64,000 bases of DNA from Dyella sp. C9. GTDB taxonomy: Bacteria > Pseudomonadota > Gammaproteobacteria > Xanthomonadales > Rhodanobacteraceae. The notes beneath the pieces were generated by a model. The model made no database searches, was not told the origin of the DNA, and saw nothing but the letters and a program-made list of their open reading frames with translations. Positions within the stretch are counted from its first letter, which is position 1. Every line of letters begins with the position of its first letter. The stretch covers positions 1-64,000 of the forward strand of contig NZ_QIRF01000008.1 in assembly GCF_003332825.1 (NCBI RefSeq), given 5' to 3'. Made by a program: the position numbers and the translations under genes. Below, piece by piece: positions 15,880-24,536 of the stretch.

Positions 15880-16668
15880 TCAGTTGGCCACGGCGGCCTT
15901 TTCAATGAGGCGCGCTACCACTTCGGGATGCGACACCATCACGACATGCGACGCGCCCTTGACGACCACCACGTCCTTGGCCGCGGCACGCTTGGCCATG
16001 AAGGCCATGGCCTGCGGCGGGATGTTCTTGTCGGCATCGCCGTAGACCCACCACGACGGGATGGTCTTCCAGGAGGCCTGGCCAGCCTTTTCATCGAGCG
16101 CTGCCTGCAGCAGGGGACGCTGCGTGGCCGCCATCAGCGCGGCTTCGCCGGCCGGCACGTCCGCCGCAAACTGCGCGGGGAACTTGTCCTGCACGATGTA
16201 CAGGTCCTTGCCGCCATCGGCCAGCTCGGCCGGCGGGGCGAGTGCCTGGCCCAGCGTGCTGCCCGGGAACTTGCCGGTCAGTTCACCCAGGGTTTCGCCT
16301 GTGTCAGGGGCGAAGGCGCTGACGTAGACCAGCGACTTCACGTTGGCGTGCCCATTGGCTGCCTCGGTGATGACGTTGCCGCCATACGAATGACCCACCA
16401 GCACCACCGGTCCCTTGAGGTCGCCGACCAGGCTGCTGATGTAGGCACCATCGCTCTTGGCGCCGCGCAGGGGATTGGCCGCGGCAATCACGAAATAGCC
16501 GTCCTTCTGCAGGATCTTGGCCACGCCGTTCCAGCTTGACGCATCGGCGAAGGCGCCGTGCACCAGCACGATGAAGGGTTTCTGTGCCGGCTTGGCCATC
16601 TGCGCCGATGCATTGATGGCGAGCATCGCGGTGACGCACAGCGCAAGCGCGACGAGGATCTTTTTCAT
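15880..16668 (-). CDS. Secreted alpha/beta hydrolase (esterase-like), 262 aa
   Basis: This exported esterase-type hydrolase has a signal peptide (LVALALCVTAMLAINASA). FIVLVHGAFADASSW forms the oxyanion region, GHSYGG the nucleophile elbow, VYGDADKNIPP the acid loop and GASHVVMVSHPEV the catalytic His. The HGAFADASSW form is typical of a broad group annotated as EstC-like or salicylate-esterase-like proteins. It is the last gene of a minus-strand run of six genes, 55 bases downstream of a P460-type cytochrome. Its substrate is not known. Confidence 0.87.
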   Translation of the reverse strand: MKKILVALALCVTAMLAINASAQMAKPAQKPFIVLVHGAFADASSWNGVAKILQKDGYFVIAAANPLRGAKSDGAYISSLVGDLKGPVVLVGHSYGGNVITEAANGHANVKSLVYVSAFAPDTGETLGELTGKFPGSTLGQALAPPAELADGGKDLYIVQDKFPAQFAADVPAGEAALMAATQRPLLQAALDEKAGQASWKTIPSWWVYGDADKNIPPQAMAFMAKRAAAKDVVVVKGASHVVMVSHPEVVARLIEKAAVAN

Positions 16669-16723
16669 CTCACATCTCCTTGAGGTTTTGGTATGGCATG
16701 AACGGACGTTGTCGCGACGCGGA

Positions 16724-17233
16724 TCAGGGGGCCAGGCGCGTAAAGACCAGGTCGTGGTCTTTCACCTTGGCCTGGTGACAGGCGAAGCACGTACGGTGCT
16801 GCGCTTCATCGGCCGGCTTGCCATCGATGAACCGGCCAAAGCCCCAGCCGCCCGTGGCGGCGTACCGCTTGGAGTCCTTGACCATCACCTGCACCGTCGA
16901 GGCAGCACCGGGAATGGTCGCCGGCTCGAACTCCGGCGACGGCTTGCGCTTCCACGCGAGCTTGACCAGCACGGCGCCGTCCGGAAATGGCAAGCTCTGG
17001 CTCCGGTAGGCCTTGAGCGCGGCGGCGTTGCCCACCACCACGCGCAATTCATCGAGCGGTGCGGCTTCCTCGGCCGGTGCGATCAACTCCCATTGGCGGT
17101 AACCGTCGGGCAAGGTGACGCCGTAGATGGGCGATGCCTGGCTCTTGCCCATCAGGTCCGCTGCAAACGCCATGGTGGCCATCGCGATGGAGGCACCGGC
17201 CACGGCCAGCATGGCAACGTGAGTCCGTTTCAT
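16724..17233 (-). CDS. Cytochrome P460-family protein with CxxCH heme site, 169 aa
   Basis: This periplasmic c-type heme protein belongs to the cytochrome P460 family, whose studied members oxidise hydroxylamine or bind cytotoxic nitrogen oxides. A signal peptide is followed by a compact domain with the conserved VMVKDSKRYAATGGWGFGRF region. Near the C-terminus CFACHQAKVKDHDLVFTRL carries a standard CxxCH motif. P460 proteins usually carry a Lys crosslinked to heme, but I cannot assign that residue here. A second, more divergent P460 gene lies 1.4 kb upstream in the same run. Confidence 0.87.
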   Translation of the reverse strand: MKRTHVAMLAVAGASIAMATMAFAADLMGKSQASPIYGVTLPDGYRQWELIAPAEEAAPLDELRVVVGNAAALKAYRSQSLPFPDGAVLVKLAWKRKPSPEFEPATIPGAASTVQVMVKDSKRYAATGGWGFGRFIDGKPADEAQHRTCFACHQAKVKDHDLVFTRLAP

Positions 17234-17257
17234 TGGGTTTCCCTCCGCCGCGCGGGA

Positions 17258-18289
17258 TCAGAGATGATCGGCATCGATGACTGCCTGGGTGAAGGCCGCC
17301 GGGGCTTCCTCAGGCAGGTTGTGGCCGATGCCGCCGGTGATCAGGCGAAACTCGTACTTGCCGGTGAACTGCTTGGCATAGGCTTCCGGTGCCGGATGCG
17401 GAGCGCCGTTGGCGTCACCTTCCATGGTGATGGTGGGTACCGAGATCGTCGGCAGCTTCGCCAGGCGGGCCTCCAGCGCCGCGTACTTCTCCTCGCCCTT
17501 GGCCAGGTCGAGGCGCCAGCGGTAGTTGTGGATGGAGATCGCGACGTGGTCCGGGTTGTCCAGCGCCGCGGCGCTGCGCTCAAAGGTGGCGTCGTCGAAG
17601 TTCCACTTGGGCGAGGCCAGCTGCCAGATCAGCTTGGCGAAGTCGCGGTGGTACTTCTGATAGCCTTCCTGGCCACGCTCGGTCGCGAAGTAGAACTGGT
17701 ACCACCATTGGTACTCGGCCTTGGGCGGCAGCGGTGCCTTGCCGGCTTCCTGCGTGCCGATCAGGTAGCCGCTCACGCTGACCAGCGCCTTCACCCGTTC
17801 CGGCCATAGCGCCGCGACGATGTCGGCCGAACGCGCGCCCCAGTCGAAGCCGCCGAAGACGGCTTGCTTGATGTGCAGCGCGTCCATGAAGTCGATCACG
17901 TCCTGCGCCAGGGCAGCAGGCTCGCCATTGCGCGCGGTATTGGCGGACAGGAAGTGCGTGTCGCCGTAGCCGCGCGCATACGGCACCAGCACGCGATAGC
18001 CCTTCGCCGCCAGCGCAGGCGCCACCTGCTCGTAGCTATGGATGTCGTACGGCCAGCCGTGCAGCAGGATCACCACCGGACCGTTGGCCGGCCCCATCTC
18101 CGCGTAGGCCACGTCGAGCACGCCGGCATGCACATGCTTGAGTGCACCCCAGGCCTCGGGGGTGGCGGCCGGTTGTGCCGGTGCCGATTGCGCATGCGCC
18201 TGGCCGAGCAGGCCTGCCTGGATCACCAGTGCGGCCGTGAGCGCTGTGCGCAGCAAGCCGCGAGCCGAAACGTTCTTTTTCAACTGCAT
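17258..18289 (-). CDS. Secreted epoxide hydrolase-like alpha/beta hydrolase, 343 aa
   Basis: This exported hydrolase is of the epoxide hydrolase/haloalkane dehalogenase subgroup. After a signal peptide (about residues 1-33, ending AHAQS) come HGWPYDIHSYEQVAPALA (HGxP motif) and GGFDWGAR, where the nucleophile is an Asp rather than Ser. GGIGHNLPEEAP carries the catalytic His. Asp as nucleophile points to epoxides or carbon-halogen bonds. It is 24 bases upstream of the first P460 gene on the same strand, so co-transcription is likely. Confidence 0.86.
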   Translation of the reverse strand: MQLKKNVSARGLLRTALTAALVIQAGLLGQAHAQSAPAQPAATPEAWGALKHVHAGVLDVAYAEMGPANGPVVILLHGWPYDIHSYEQVAPALAAKGYRVLVPYARGYGDTHFLSANTARNGEPAALAQDVIDFMDALHIKQAVFGGFDWGARSADIVAALWPERVKALVSVSGYLIGTQEAGKAPLPPKAEYQWWYQFYFATERGQEGYQKYHRDFAKLIWQLASPKWNFDDATFERSAAALDNPDHVAISIHNYRWRLDLAKGEEKYAALEARLAKLPTISVPTITMEGDANGAPHPAPEAYAKQFTGKYEFRLITGGIGHNLPEEAPAAFTQAVIDADHL

Positions 18290-18357
18290 GGGATGTCTCC
18301 GGTAGGGAAGCGGTTCGTTGAAAGAGACTGCAGCCGTTCCTTCGGCAAACGGGGTTG

Positions 18358-18546
18358 TCAGGTTTCGTCGAGCAGGGCCAGCGCCTGGTTCCTGTATTCG
18401 TCCGGCACCTGCAGTTGGATACCACCCGTGCCGCCCTCCATGGCGAAGTCGACACCGACGACCTGGGCCTCGATGCCGGCGGCATCCAGCCGGATCCTGG
18501 CCAGTTCGGCGGAAAGTCGTGTGCTATAGCTGCGGATCGTGATCAT
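18358..18546 (-). CDS. DUF2007-family small protein, 62 aa
   Basis: This small cytoplasmic protein has the DUF2007 (putative signal-transducing) pattern: an N-terminal beta strand MITIRSYS, a helix LSAELARIRLDAAGIEAQVV and a C-terminal strand-helix IQLQVPDEYRNQALALLDE. The length is typical. It sits between secreted proteins in a minus-strand run, with 57-68 base gaps on each side. Its role is unknown. Confidence 0.78.
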   Translation of the reverse strand: MITIRSYSTRLSAELARIRLDAAGIEAQVVGVDFAMEGGTGGIQLQVPDEYRNQALALLDET

Positions 18547-18603
18547 CGTGGTCTTGCCCTGGAATAATCGGCATCGATCGCCGGACGCGTCCGGCGCGCA
18601 CGA

Positions 18604-19164
18604 CTACCGTTTGGCGTAGTCGGTAAAGACGTAATCCCGGCCTTTTACGATCGTGTGGCAGGCGAGCCCGCACTTGGCATCGTTGCCCTGCGGCGGTTTG
18701 CTTGCCTGTGTGCCCGGCGCAAAGGTGTCGGTTTCGGGGGCGCGGTCGAATACGGCGTAGCCCCAGCCGCCACTGTCCGCAAAGCGCTTGCTGTCCTTGA
18801 CCATGAAGTCGACGTCTTGCTGGTGGGCCGGCACGGTCGCTGCAGGGAAGGTTTCCATCTTCTTGGTGTTCCAATGGACCTTGGCCATCTTCGAGCCATC
18901 GGGGAACGGTTTGCCGTTGCCCGGAATACCCGAGCGGTAGGCGTTGATCATGGTCGGGTTGGCCAGAATGACGGCCAGAAGCCCGCCGTCCTCACTCACC
19001 GACACCACCTCCCAGTTCTCGTATCCCTTGAATTCGGAGAAGGCGAGGCCGCCAGGAGCCTTCAGGGCGTATTTGTCCTGGGCTGTTACGGCAAGCGCTG
19101 CGCCACCCAGTGTTGCCGTCATCAACAGCACTGCTGCAATCGAGCGCGTTTTCCTGGTTTTCAT
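18604..19164 (-). CDS. Cytochrome P460-family protein with CX3CH heme motif, 186 aa
   Basis: This is a second periplasmic P460-type protein. It has a signal peptide (SIAAVLLMTATLGGAALAVTA), the family region FMVKDSKRFADSGGWGYAVF, and a C-terminal heme site reading CGLACH. Three residues separate the two cysteines instead of two, while the His follows normally. AGGAAGGA upstream supports the ATG at 19164, giving 186 residues. The two P460 proteins share the order of motifs but differ widely, so they are ancient paralogues rather than a recent duplication. Confidence 0.85.
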   Translation of the reverse strand: MKTRKTRSIAAVLLMTATLGGAALAVTAQDKYALKAPGGLAFSEFKGYENWEVVSVSEDGGLLAVILANPTMINAYRSGIPGNGKPFPDGSKMAKVHWNTKKMETFPAATVPAHQQDVDFMVKDSKRFADSGGWGYAVFDRAPETDTFAPGTQASKPPQGNDAKCGLACHTIVKGRDYVFTDYAKR

Positions 19165-19289
19165 GGCGGGTCCTTCCTGGCTGGAGTGGGTGGGGGCCAA
19201 CTCTTTAAGGCGGTCGCCCGCGTGTTTTGGTCGATCACCGGTCCATCTGACTTTCGTTGCGTGGGGACATCACGTGCGTGGCCATGCGA

Positions 19290-19682
19290 TCAATGCTTCA
19301 TTTCTGGCGGGTCGTCGGGATCGTTGATCACCACGCTCCTGCGTCCGAACATGCGGGCATCGACGGAGTAGCCACCCGGGCCGAGCAGCGCCAGTGCAAC
19401 GGCCACGGGCACAGAGATTCCGGCGCACGCCCATGCCGCGCCGCCCGAACGGATCAGTGCATAGACCCCGATCAAGGCGCAAAACGAAGCGAGCAAGGGT
19501 GTTGCGAAGCCAATGAGCAACAGGAAGCAAAGTATCTCCAGCATCCATGCGAGTGCCGGGAATCGGGCTTGCATCGACTGCGTCGCCAGGCATAGCGCGA
19601 GCGCTGCCGTCAGGCGCAGGCAAAGCAAACCGATACCGGGTAAGCCGACCGGAAACATGGAGAATAGGCGCTGCATGGCCAT
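19290..19682 (-). CDS. DoxX-like membrane protein, 130 aa
   Basis: This small integral membrane protein has about four hydrophobic segments and a C-terminal GPGGYSVDARMFGRR stretch, which is characteristic of DoxX-like proteins. Members have been linked to quinone-dependent or thiol-redox processes, but most are uncharacterised. It is the first gene of the minus-strand run, 125 bases before the P460 gene and 174 bases from the divergent sensor kinase gene, so the kinase system may regulate it. Confidence 0.72.
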   Translation of the reverse strand: MAMQRLFSMFPVGLPGIGLLCLRLTAALALCLATQSMQARFPALAWMLEILCFLLLIGFATPLLASFCALIGVYALIRSGGAAWACAGISVPVAVALALLGPGGYSVDARMFGRRSVVINDPDDPPEMKH

Positions 19683-19856
19683 AGCCTAGGCGCGCCCGGA
19701 TGTGGCTGCGACCCCACATGGTGGAGAACTGGAGTCACCCTTTTGAGGCATTGCCACCGGGCGGCATGCGTGGCTGGTGGCAACTCGAGCATTTTCAATC
19801 CAGCCGGGTTCGGCGAAGATTGAACGTCCGTTGGCCGATGGCAGAGAGGAAGGGCA

Positions 19857-22800
19857 GTGGCTTACCGCTCGGACTGGTTCTCCCTCCTTGGGCGTCGCTG
19901 CCTTCCCTGGATCCGTTGCGCATCGGTGCTTGCACTCGTCGCCATGCTTGGCGCCAGTGGCCTTGCGCACGCGGTCGATGCGGGTCGCCTGCTTTCACAG
20001 TACGGGCATACCGCCTGGCGATTGCAGGATGGGGAACTTCCCGCCTCCGCCTATCCGATCGGGCAAACCTCGGACGGCTATTTGTGGATCGGCACGCAGA
20101 CCGGTGTGGTGCGGTACGACGGTGCGCGCTTCGTAGCGCTCGATACCCTGACCGCCAGTCGCTTGAGCAGCTCCTTCATCCTGGCGCTCCTGGGCGCCAG
20201 GGACGGCAGTTTGTGGATAGGTACCACCAAGGGCCTGAGCCGCTGGAAAGACGGCAAGCTGACCGACTATGGCGCGTTCGATGGCGGAGTGAACTCGCTC
20301 GCCGAGGACAAGGGCGGCAAGATCTGGCTCTCGACGTACAACAAGGAACTGAAGCCGTTATGTGAAGTGACAGATACCGGCACGACATGCCATGGCAAGG
20401 ATGATGGCCTGGTCGTGTCCCGCATGTGTTGTGACCGGATGATCACCGACCACAACGGTACCTTCTGGATGGGCTCGGATGTTGCCGTGGTGGAGTGGAG
20501 CGAACATGCTTCGTCCAGGACGTTTCCCATCGAGGCGAAGGTCAAGGCGGACACGCCTGGCATCATCATCCTCTCCCGGGAATCCACCGGTGCGTTGTGG
20601 GCGGGCTTGCCCCTGACCGGAGCCGGGCTTGGCCTGCAGCGCCTGGTCAAGGGCCAATGGCAGCCTTTCGAGGCCGATGGCATCACGGGAAGCTCGCTGG
20701 CGGTCCAGGCCATGTACCGGGATCGTGAAGGTGGGCTCTGGATAGGCACCATCGATCACGGCATTTATCGCTACGTCGCGGGGCGAGTGGATCATTTCGA
20801 CAGCAAGGACGGCTTGACCAGCGACTGCATCTACGCCTTCTTCGAAGACAAGGAGGGAAACGTATGGGTCTCGACGTCGGGCGGCATCGATCGGTTTCGC
20901 GACTTCCGGGTCTGGAGCTACACGACCCGGCAAGGTTTGACCGTCGATGACATCGATTCGGTGGCGGCGAGCCGCGACGGAAGAATCTGGGTAGGCACGG
21001 CGGGAGCCCTGGATGTCCTCGACCACGGTCGCATCCAGTCGCTCCGCTTCGGCAAGGAGTTGCCAGGCAACCAGGTGACCTCGTTGCTCGAGGACCACGC
21101 AGGCCGCCTGTGGGTGGGCGTTGACCAGGGCCTCTGGATCCATGCGGATGGAAAGTTCTCCGCGGTCCTCGACCAGCATGGCAAGCCGTTGAAGGGCATG
21201 GTGTACGGGCTGGCGCAGGATGCCAGTGACGACATGTGGGCCGTCGTGCGCGCCTACCCCAACAAGCTCGTCCGCATACGGGATGGCCAGGTCGTGGACG
21301 AATTCGCCGCTCCCCGATATCCCGTACCGCGCAGCCTCGCATCCGATGCGGCGGGCACCGTCTGGGTTGGCACGGTCGACGGTGAGCTGACCCATCCGGG
21401 CGAGGCGGGAGGGCTGGCGCCAACGCACCTGGACACGCCCATCGTGGAGTTGGCTGTTGCCGGGGACGGCTTGGTGCTCGGCGGCAGCAGCAAGGGGCTG
21501 GTCGCGTTCAAGGATGGGGTTCTTCGAGTCCTATCCAGCAAGGATGGACTTCCCTGCGATGAAGTCAATGGTGTGGTCGACGGTGACGCCAGGTCGTTGT
21601 GGCTGCAAATGGGCTGCGGCCTGGTCAGGCTTGAACGTTCCGACGTCGAAAGCGCCCTGCATGATCCCACGCATACGACGAGTGCGAGGGTATTCGATGC
21701 GATCGACGGCGTACGTTCCGGCCTGTCCCCGTTCCAGCGGGTGATCACACGCGATCCGGATGGCAGGCTGTGGTTCGTCAACGGCGCGTCGCTGCAGACG
21801 CTCGACCCTCGCGCAAGCGTGGCCAGCGATGCCGCGTTGCCCATCCACATCGAGCGGCTGACCGCGGACGGAAAAACCTACCCGCTGGACGACAAGCTGG
21901 CGCTGCCTGCCTTGACGCGCAACATACAGCTGGACTACACGGCGATAGAACTCGCCACGCCGCAGCACATCCGCTTCCGTTATCGGCTCGATGGACGTGA
22001 CCGCGGCTGGATGGATGCGGGTTCGCGCCGCCAGGCGTTCTATACGGACTTGCCGCCGGGTACCTACCGGTTTCGTGTGGCCGCCAGACTGGACGGCAGC
22101 GCGTGGCAGGAAAGCCCCGCGGCGTTGAGCTTCACCGTACTGCCGGCGTTCTACCAGACCAGCCTGTTCACGCTGCTGGTGGTGGCCGTGATCGCGTTTG
22201 CGCTTTGGCTGCTGTTTTCCTGGCGTGTCGCGCATATCAAAGTCCAGATGCGTACGCTCTTCGAGGAGCGGCACGCCGAACGCGAGCGCATTGCGCGCGA
22301 GCTGCACGATACGTTCCTGCAGGCTGTGCAGGGATTGATGCTGCGCTTCCAATCGGCCATGGAGCGTATTCCGCCCTCCCAACCGGCGCGCGAGCTCATG
22401 GAGGGCGCGCTCGATCACGCCGACAAGGTCATCATCGAGGGCCGCGACCGGGTGACCCAGTTGCGGGCCCTTGAGCACAGGGAAGCCGATCTGGAGTACG
22501 CGCTGCAGCAGCTTGGCGCGGAGTTCACGCGTGACAGCCGCATCACGTTCGGGCTCACGGTGGAAGGTGCACACCGGCCGGTCGACCCTGCCGTCGGCGA
22601 CGAAGTGCTGCGCATCGCACGGGAGGCGATGTCCAATGCCCTGCGCCATGCCAAGGCCAGCCGCATCGACGTCAGCCTGTGCTACGAACGAAAGCGATTG
22701 ACGCTGGCCATCACCGATGACGGTGTAGGCTTTGACGTGGACGCGATCGCCCAAAAGGCGCCCGCCGGTCACTGGGGCCTGAAAGGCATGCATGAGCGTG

Positions 22801-22991
22801 CAAGAAGCCTTCGCGCACGCCTGACGCTTTCCAGCCGGGCGGGCGCGGGTACGGCGGTGGAGCTGGTGGTGCCGGCGGCCATGGCCTTCCGCCGGCCGAC
22901 GAGCAGGTGGAGCCGGCGCATGCGCCTGCTACGCCAGATATTCGCCGGACGCAGCACGAGTACGAGAACCCTAGACCATGACGAAGTATGA
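19857..22991 (+). CDS. Propeller-type sensor histidine kinase, 1044 aa
   Basis: This membrane sensor kinase has a large periplasmic seven-bladed double-propeller region: repeated DGYLWIGT, DGSLWIGT, EGGLWIGT and GNVWVST motifs over residues about 75-600 (Reg_prop). A Y_Y_Y domain (about 660-755, LDGRDRGWMDAGSRRQAFYTDLPPG) follows, then one membrane segment (about 769-787). The HisKA_3 phosphoacceptor is ERIARELHDTFLQ with His817. The HATPase region has EAMSNALRHA near residue 922 and DDGVGFD. A GTG start at 19857 follows GAGAGGAAGGG, and an N-terminal signal/anchor is present. The response regulator gene overlaps its last 14 bases. Ligands of this class are often sugars or polymers; none can be inferred here. 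Confidence 0.93.
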   Translation: MAYRSDWFSLLGRRCLPWIRCASVLALVAMLGASGLAHAVDAGRLLSQYGHTAWRLQDGELPASAYPIGQTSDGYLWIGTQTGVVRYDGARFVALDTLTASRLSSSFILALLGARDGSLWIGTTKGLSRWKDGKLTDYGAFDGGVNSLAEDKGGKIWLSTYNKELKPLCEVTDTGTTCHGKDDGLVVSRMCCDRMITDHNGTFWMGSDVAVVEWSEHASSRTFPIEAKVKADTPGIIILSRESTGALWAGLPLTGAGLGLQRLVKGQWQPFEADGITGSSLAVQAMYRDREGGLWIGTIDHGIYRYVAGRVDHFDSKDGLTSDCIYAFFEDKEGNVWVSTSGGIDRFRDFRVWSYTTRQGLTVDDIDSVAASRDGRIWVGTAGALDVLDHGRIQSLRFGKELPGNQVTSLLEDHAGRLWVGVDQGLWIHADGKFSAVLDQHGKPLKGMVYGLAQDASDDMWAVVRAYPNKLVRIRDGQVVDEFAAPRYPVPRSLASDAAGTVWVGTVDGELTHPGEAGGLAPTHLDTPIVELAVAGDGLVLGGSSKGLVAFKDGVLRVLSSKDGLPCDEVNGVVDGDARSLWLQMGCGLVRLERSDVESALHDPTHTTSARVFDAIDGVRSGLSPFQRVITRDPDGRLWFVNGASLQTLDPRASVASDAALPIHIERLTADGKTYPLDDKLALPALTRNIQLDYTAIELATPQHIRFRYRLDGRDRGWMDAGSRRQAFYTDLPPGTYRFRVAARLDGSAWQESPAALSFTVLPAFYQTSLFTLLVVAVIAFALWLLFSWRVAHIKVQMRTLFEERHAERERIARELHDTFLQAVQGLMLRFQSAMERIPPSQPARELMEGALDHADKVIIEGRDRVTQLRALEHREADLEYALQQLGAEFTRDSRITFGLTVEGAHRPVDPAVGDEVLRIAREAMSNALRHAKASRIDVSLCYERKRLTLAITDDGVGFDVDAIAQKAPAGHWGLKGMHERARSLRARLTLSSRAGAGTAVELVVPAAMAFRRPTSRWSRRMRLLRQIFAGRSTSTRTLDHDEV

Positions 22992-23634
22992 AACGCCTAT
23001 GCCGACCAGCGACGTCGAAGTGATTACGGTGCTGGTGGTCGATGACCATCCGCTCTTGCGCGATGGGGTCGCCTTCGCGCTTTCCGGCGAGGCGGACATG
23101 CGCATCGTGGCGCATGCGGCGGATGGTCGTTCGGCGATCGAGGCGTTTCGCACCCATCGGCCGGAGGTTACCCTGATGGATCTGCAGTTGCCCGACATGA
23201 GCGGGGTCGATGCGATGCGTGCCATCCGCTCGGAGTTCGCCGAGGCACGCATTCTTATTCTTACCACCTACCGGGGCGATGCGCAGGTGAGCCATGCATT
23301 GCGCCACGGTGCCAGCGGGTTTCTGCTCAAGGCCTCGCTACGGAAGGAGTTGCGCGACGCCATCCGCGCGGTGCGCGCCGGTCGGCGCGTCATCGATCCT
23401 GACGTGGCCTCCGACCTGGCGGTGCACGTGGGCGGCGACACGCTTTCCGAGCGCGAACTGCAGGTCTTGCGCACGGTGGCGCGCGGGTACGCGAACAAGC
23501 AGATTGCGTCGGAGCTTGGGGTCAGCGAGGACACCGTCAAGTCGCACATGAAGAGCATCCTGTCCAAGCTCGACGCGCAGGACCGCACGCACGCGGTGGT
23601 GACCGCGATAAAGCGGGGCATCATCCAGATATAG
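22978..23634 (+). CDS. NarL/LuxR-type response regulator, 218 aa
   Basis: The receiver domain contains VVDDHP (Asp22/Asp23), phosphoacceptor Asp68 in TLMDLQLPDMSG, and Lys in FLLKASLR. A C-terminal LuxR-type helix-turn-helix follows (LSERELQVLRTVARGYANKQIASELGVSEDTVKSHM). The start codon overlaps the kinase gene by 14 bases, so translational coupling is likely and the two form one phosphorelay. The divergent P460/hydrolase run is a plausible target but no site was identified. Confidence 0.94.
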   Translation: MTKYETPMPTSDVEVITVLVVDDHPLLRDGVAFALSGEADMRIVAHAADGRSAIEAFRTHRPEVTLMDLQLPDMSGVDAMRAIRSEFAEARILILTTYRGDAQVSHALRHGASGFLLKASLRKELRDAIRAVRAGRRVIDPDVASDLAVHVGGDTLSERELQVLRTVARGYANKQIASELGVSEDTVKSHMKSILSKLDAQDRTHAVVTAIKRGIIQI

Positions 23635-23635
23635 C

Positions 23636-23670
23636 CCCGGGCGGCGCTTCGCAGCGCGCAGATGCCCGGG
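23636..23670. terminator. Hairpin between convergent genes
   Basis: CCCGGGC at 23636-23642 pairs with GCCCGGG at 23664-23670, with an inner GCGC pairing. It lies between the response regulator and a convergent SDR gene. No T-run follows. Confidence 0.45.
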
Positions 23671-23718
23671 TGGATACAAGGGCTTCTGGCCTGCGCGCCG
23701 GCAACCCGCCGGGATGGA

Positions 23719-24459
23719 TCAGAGCGTCATGCCGCCATCGATGGTGAGGCTCGCGCCCGTCATGTAGCGGGATGACGAGCCGGCCAGGTAGGAGACCAGA
23801 TCAGCGATGTCGTCGGCCTGGCCGACCTGCCCCAGCGGCACCATGTCCTTGATGCGCTCGATATGCTCGGCCGTCATGTCGGTTTCGATGGGGCCCGGCT
23901 GGATGTTGTTGACGCGGATGCCGCGGGGGGCGAGATCGAGCGCGAGCCCCTTGACCATGGCCGCCACCGCAGCCTTGCTCATGCCATAAACCGTCCCCGC
24001 GGGCGACAGTGGGCGTACCGCCGTGTTGCTGCCGATGGTGATCACGCGTCCGTTCTCGCCCATGTGGGCCACTGCTGCCTGGATCGCCACGTACACGCCG
24101 CGCACGTTGACCTGCAGCACCTGGTCGAGATCGGCGAGGGTGAAGGCGTCCACCGTGCCCAAACGGAGTATGCCGGCGTTGACCACCACCACATCGAGTC
24201 GGCCGAAATGCTCAACCACTATGTCCACGGCCTGCCGGATGGCCGTGGCGTCGCCGCTGTCCGCCTGCACGGCGATGGCCTCGCCGCCTTCGGCCACGAC
24301 GGTGTCCACCACCCGCTGCGCGCTGTCGGGGCGAGAGACGTAGGTCAGGCCAACGGCATAGCCATCGCTTGCGAGGCGGCGGGCCACCGCGGCACCGATG
24401 CCGCGTGAGCCGCCGAAGACAAGAGCAACCTTTTCCTTGTTGCGGACACCAGTGTTCAT
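23719..24459 (-). CDS. Short-chain dehydrogenase/reductase, 246 aa
   Basis: This is a classical SDR. The cofactor motif is GGSRGIG, with VVNAG, Ser in TIGSNTAV and the active-site Tyr-x3-Lys in YGMSK. The C-terminal SSSRYMTGASLTIDGG is typical of FabG-like members. The ATG at 24459 is supported by GAGG upstream; longer starts run into the promoter region. The upstream sequence contains TCAGTCAATA, also present in the operator of the TetR gene 78 bases further on, so that repressor probably controls this gene. Confidence 0.9.
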   Translation of the reverse strand: MNTGVRNKEKVALVFGGSRGIGAAVARRLASDGYAVGLTYVSRPDSAQRVVDTVVAEGGEAIAVQADSGDATAIRQAVDIVVEHFGRLDVVVVNAGILRLGTVDAFTLADLDQVLQVNVRGVYVAIQAAVAHMGENGRVITIGSNTAVRPLSPAGTVYGMSKAAVAAMVKGLALDLAPRGIRVNNIQPGPIETDMTAEHIERIKDMVPLGQVGQADDIADLVSYLAGSSSRYMTGASLTIDGGMTL

Positions 24460-24481
24460 ACGCATCCTCGTTATGGAATAA

Positions 24482-24491
24482 TCAGTCAATA
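24482..24491. promoter_or_regulatory. Candidate TetR half-site upstream of the SDR gene
   Basis: TCAGTCAATA at 24482-24491 is the reverse complement of bases 25136-25145 in the TetR autoregulatory operator. It lies about 22 bases upstream of the SDR start codon on the minus strand. Confidence 0.5.
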
Positions 24492-24536
24492 AATGGTCGA
24501 GAAAAGCCGCCATGGCCGGCGACGGTAAACGGGGGG

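Noticed and set aside
16517..17809. 430-codon open frame on the plus strand
   Set aside because: It is antisense to the P460 and hydrolase genes, whose signal peptides and motifs are convincing.
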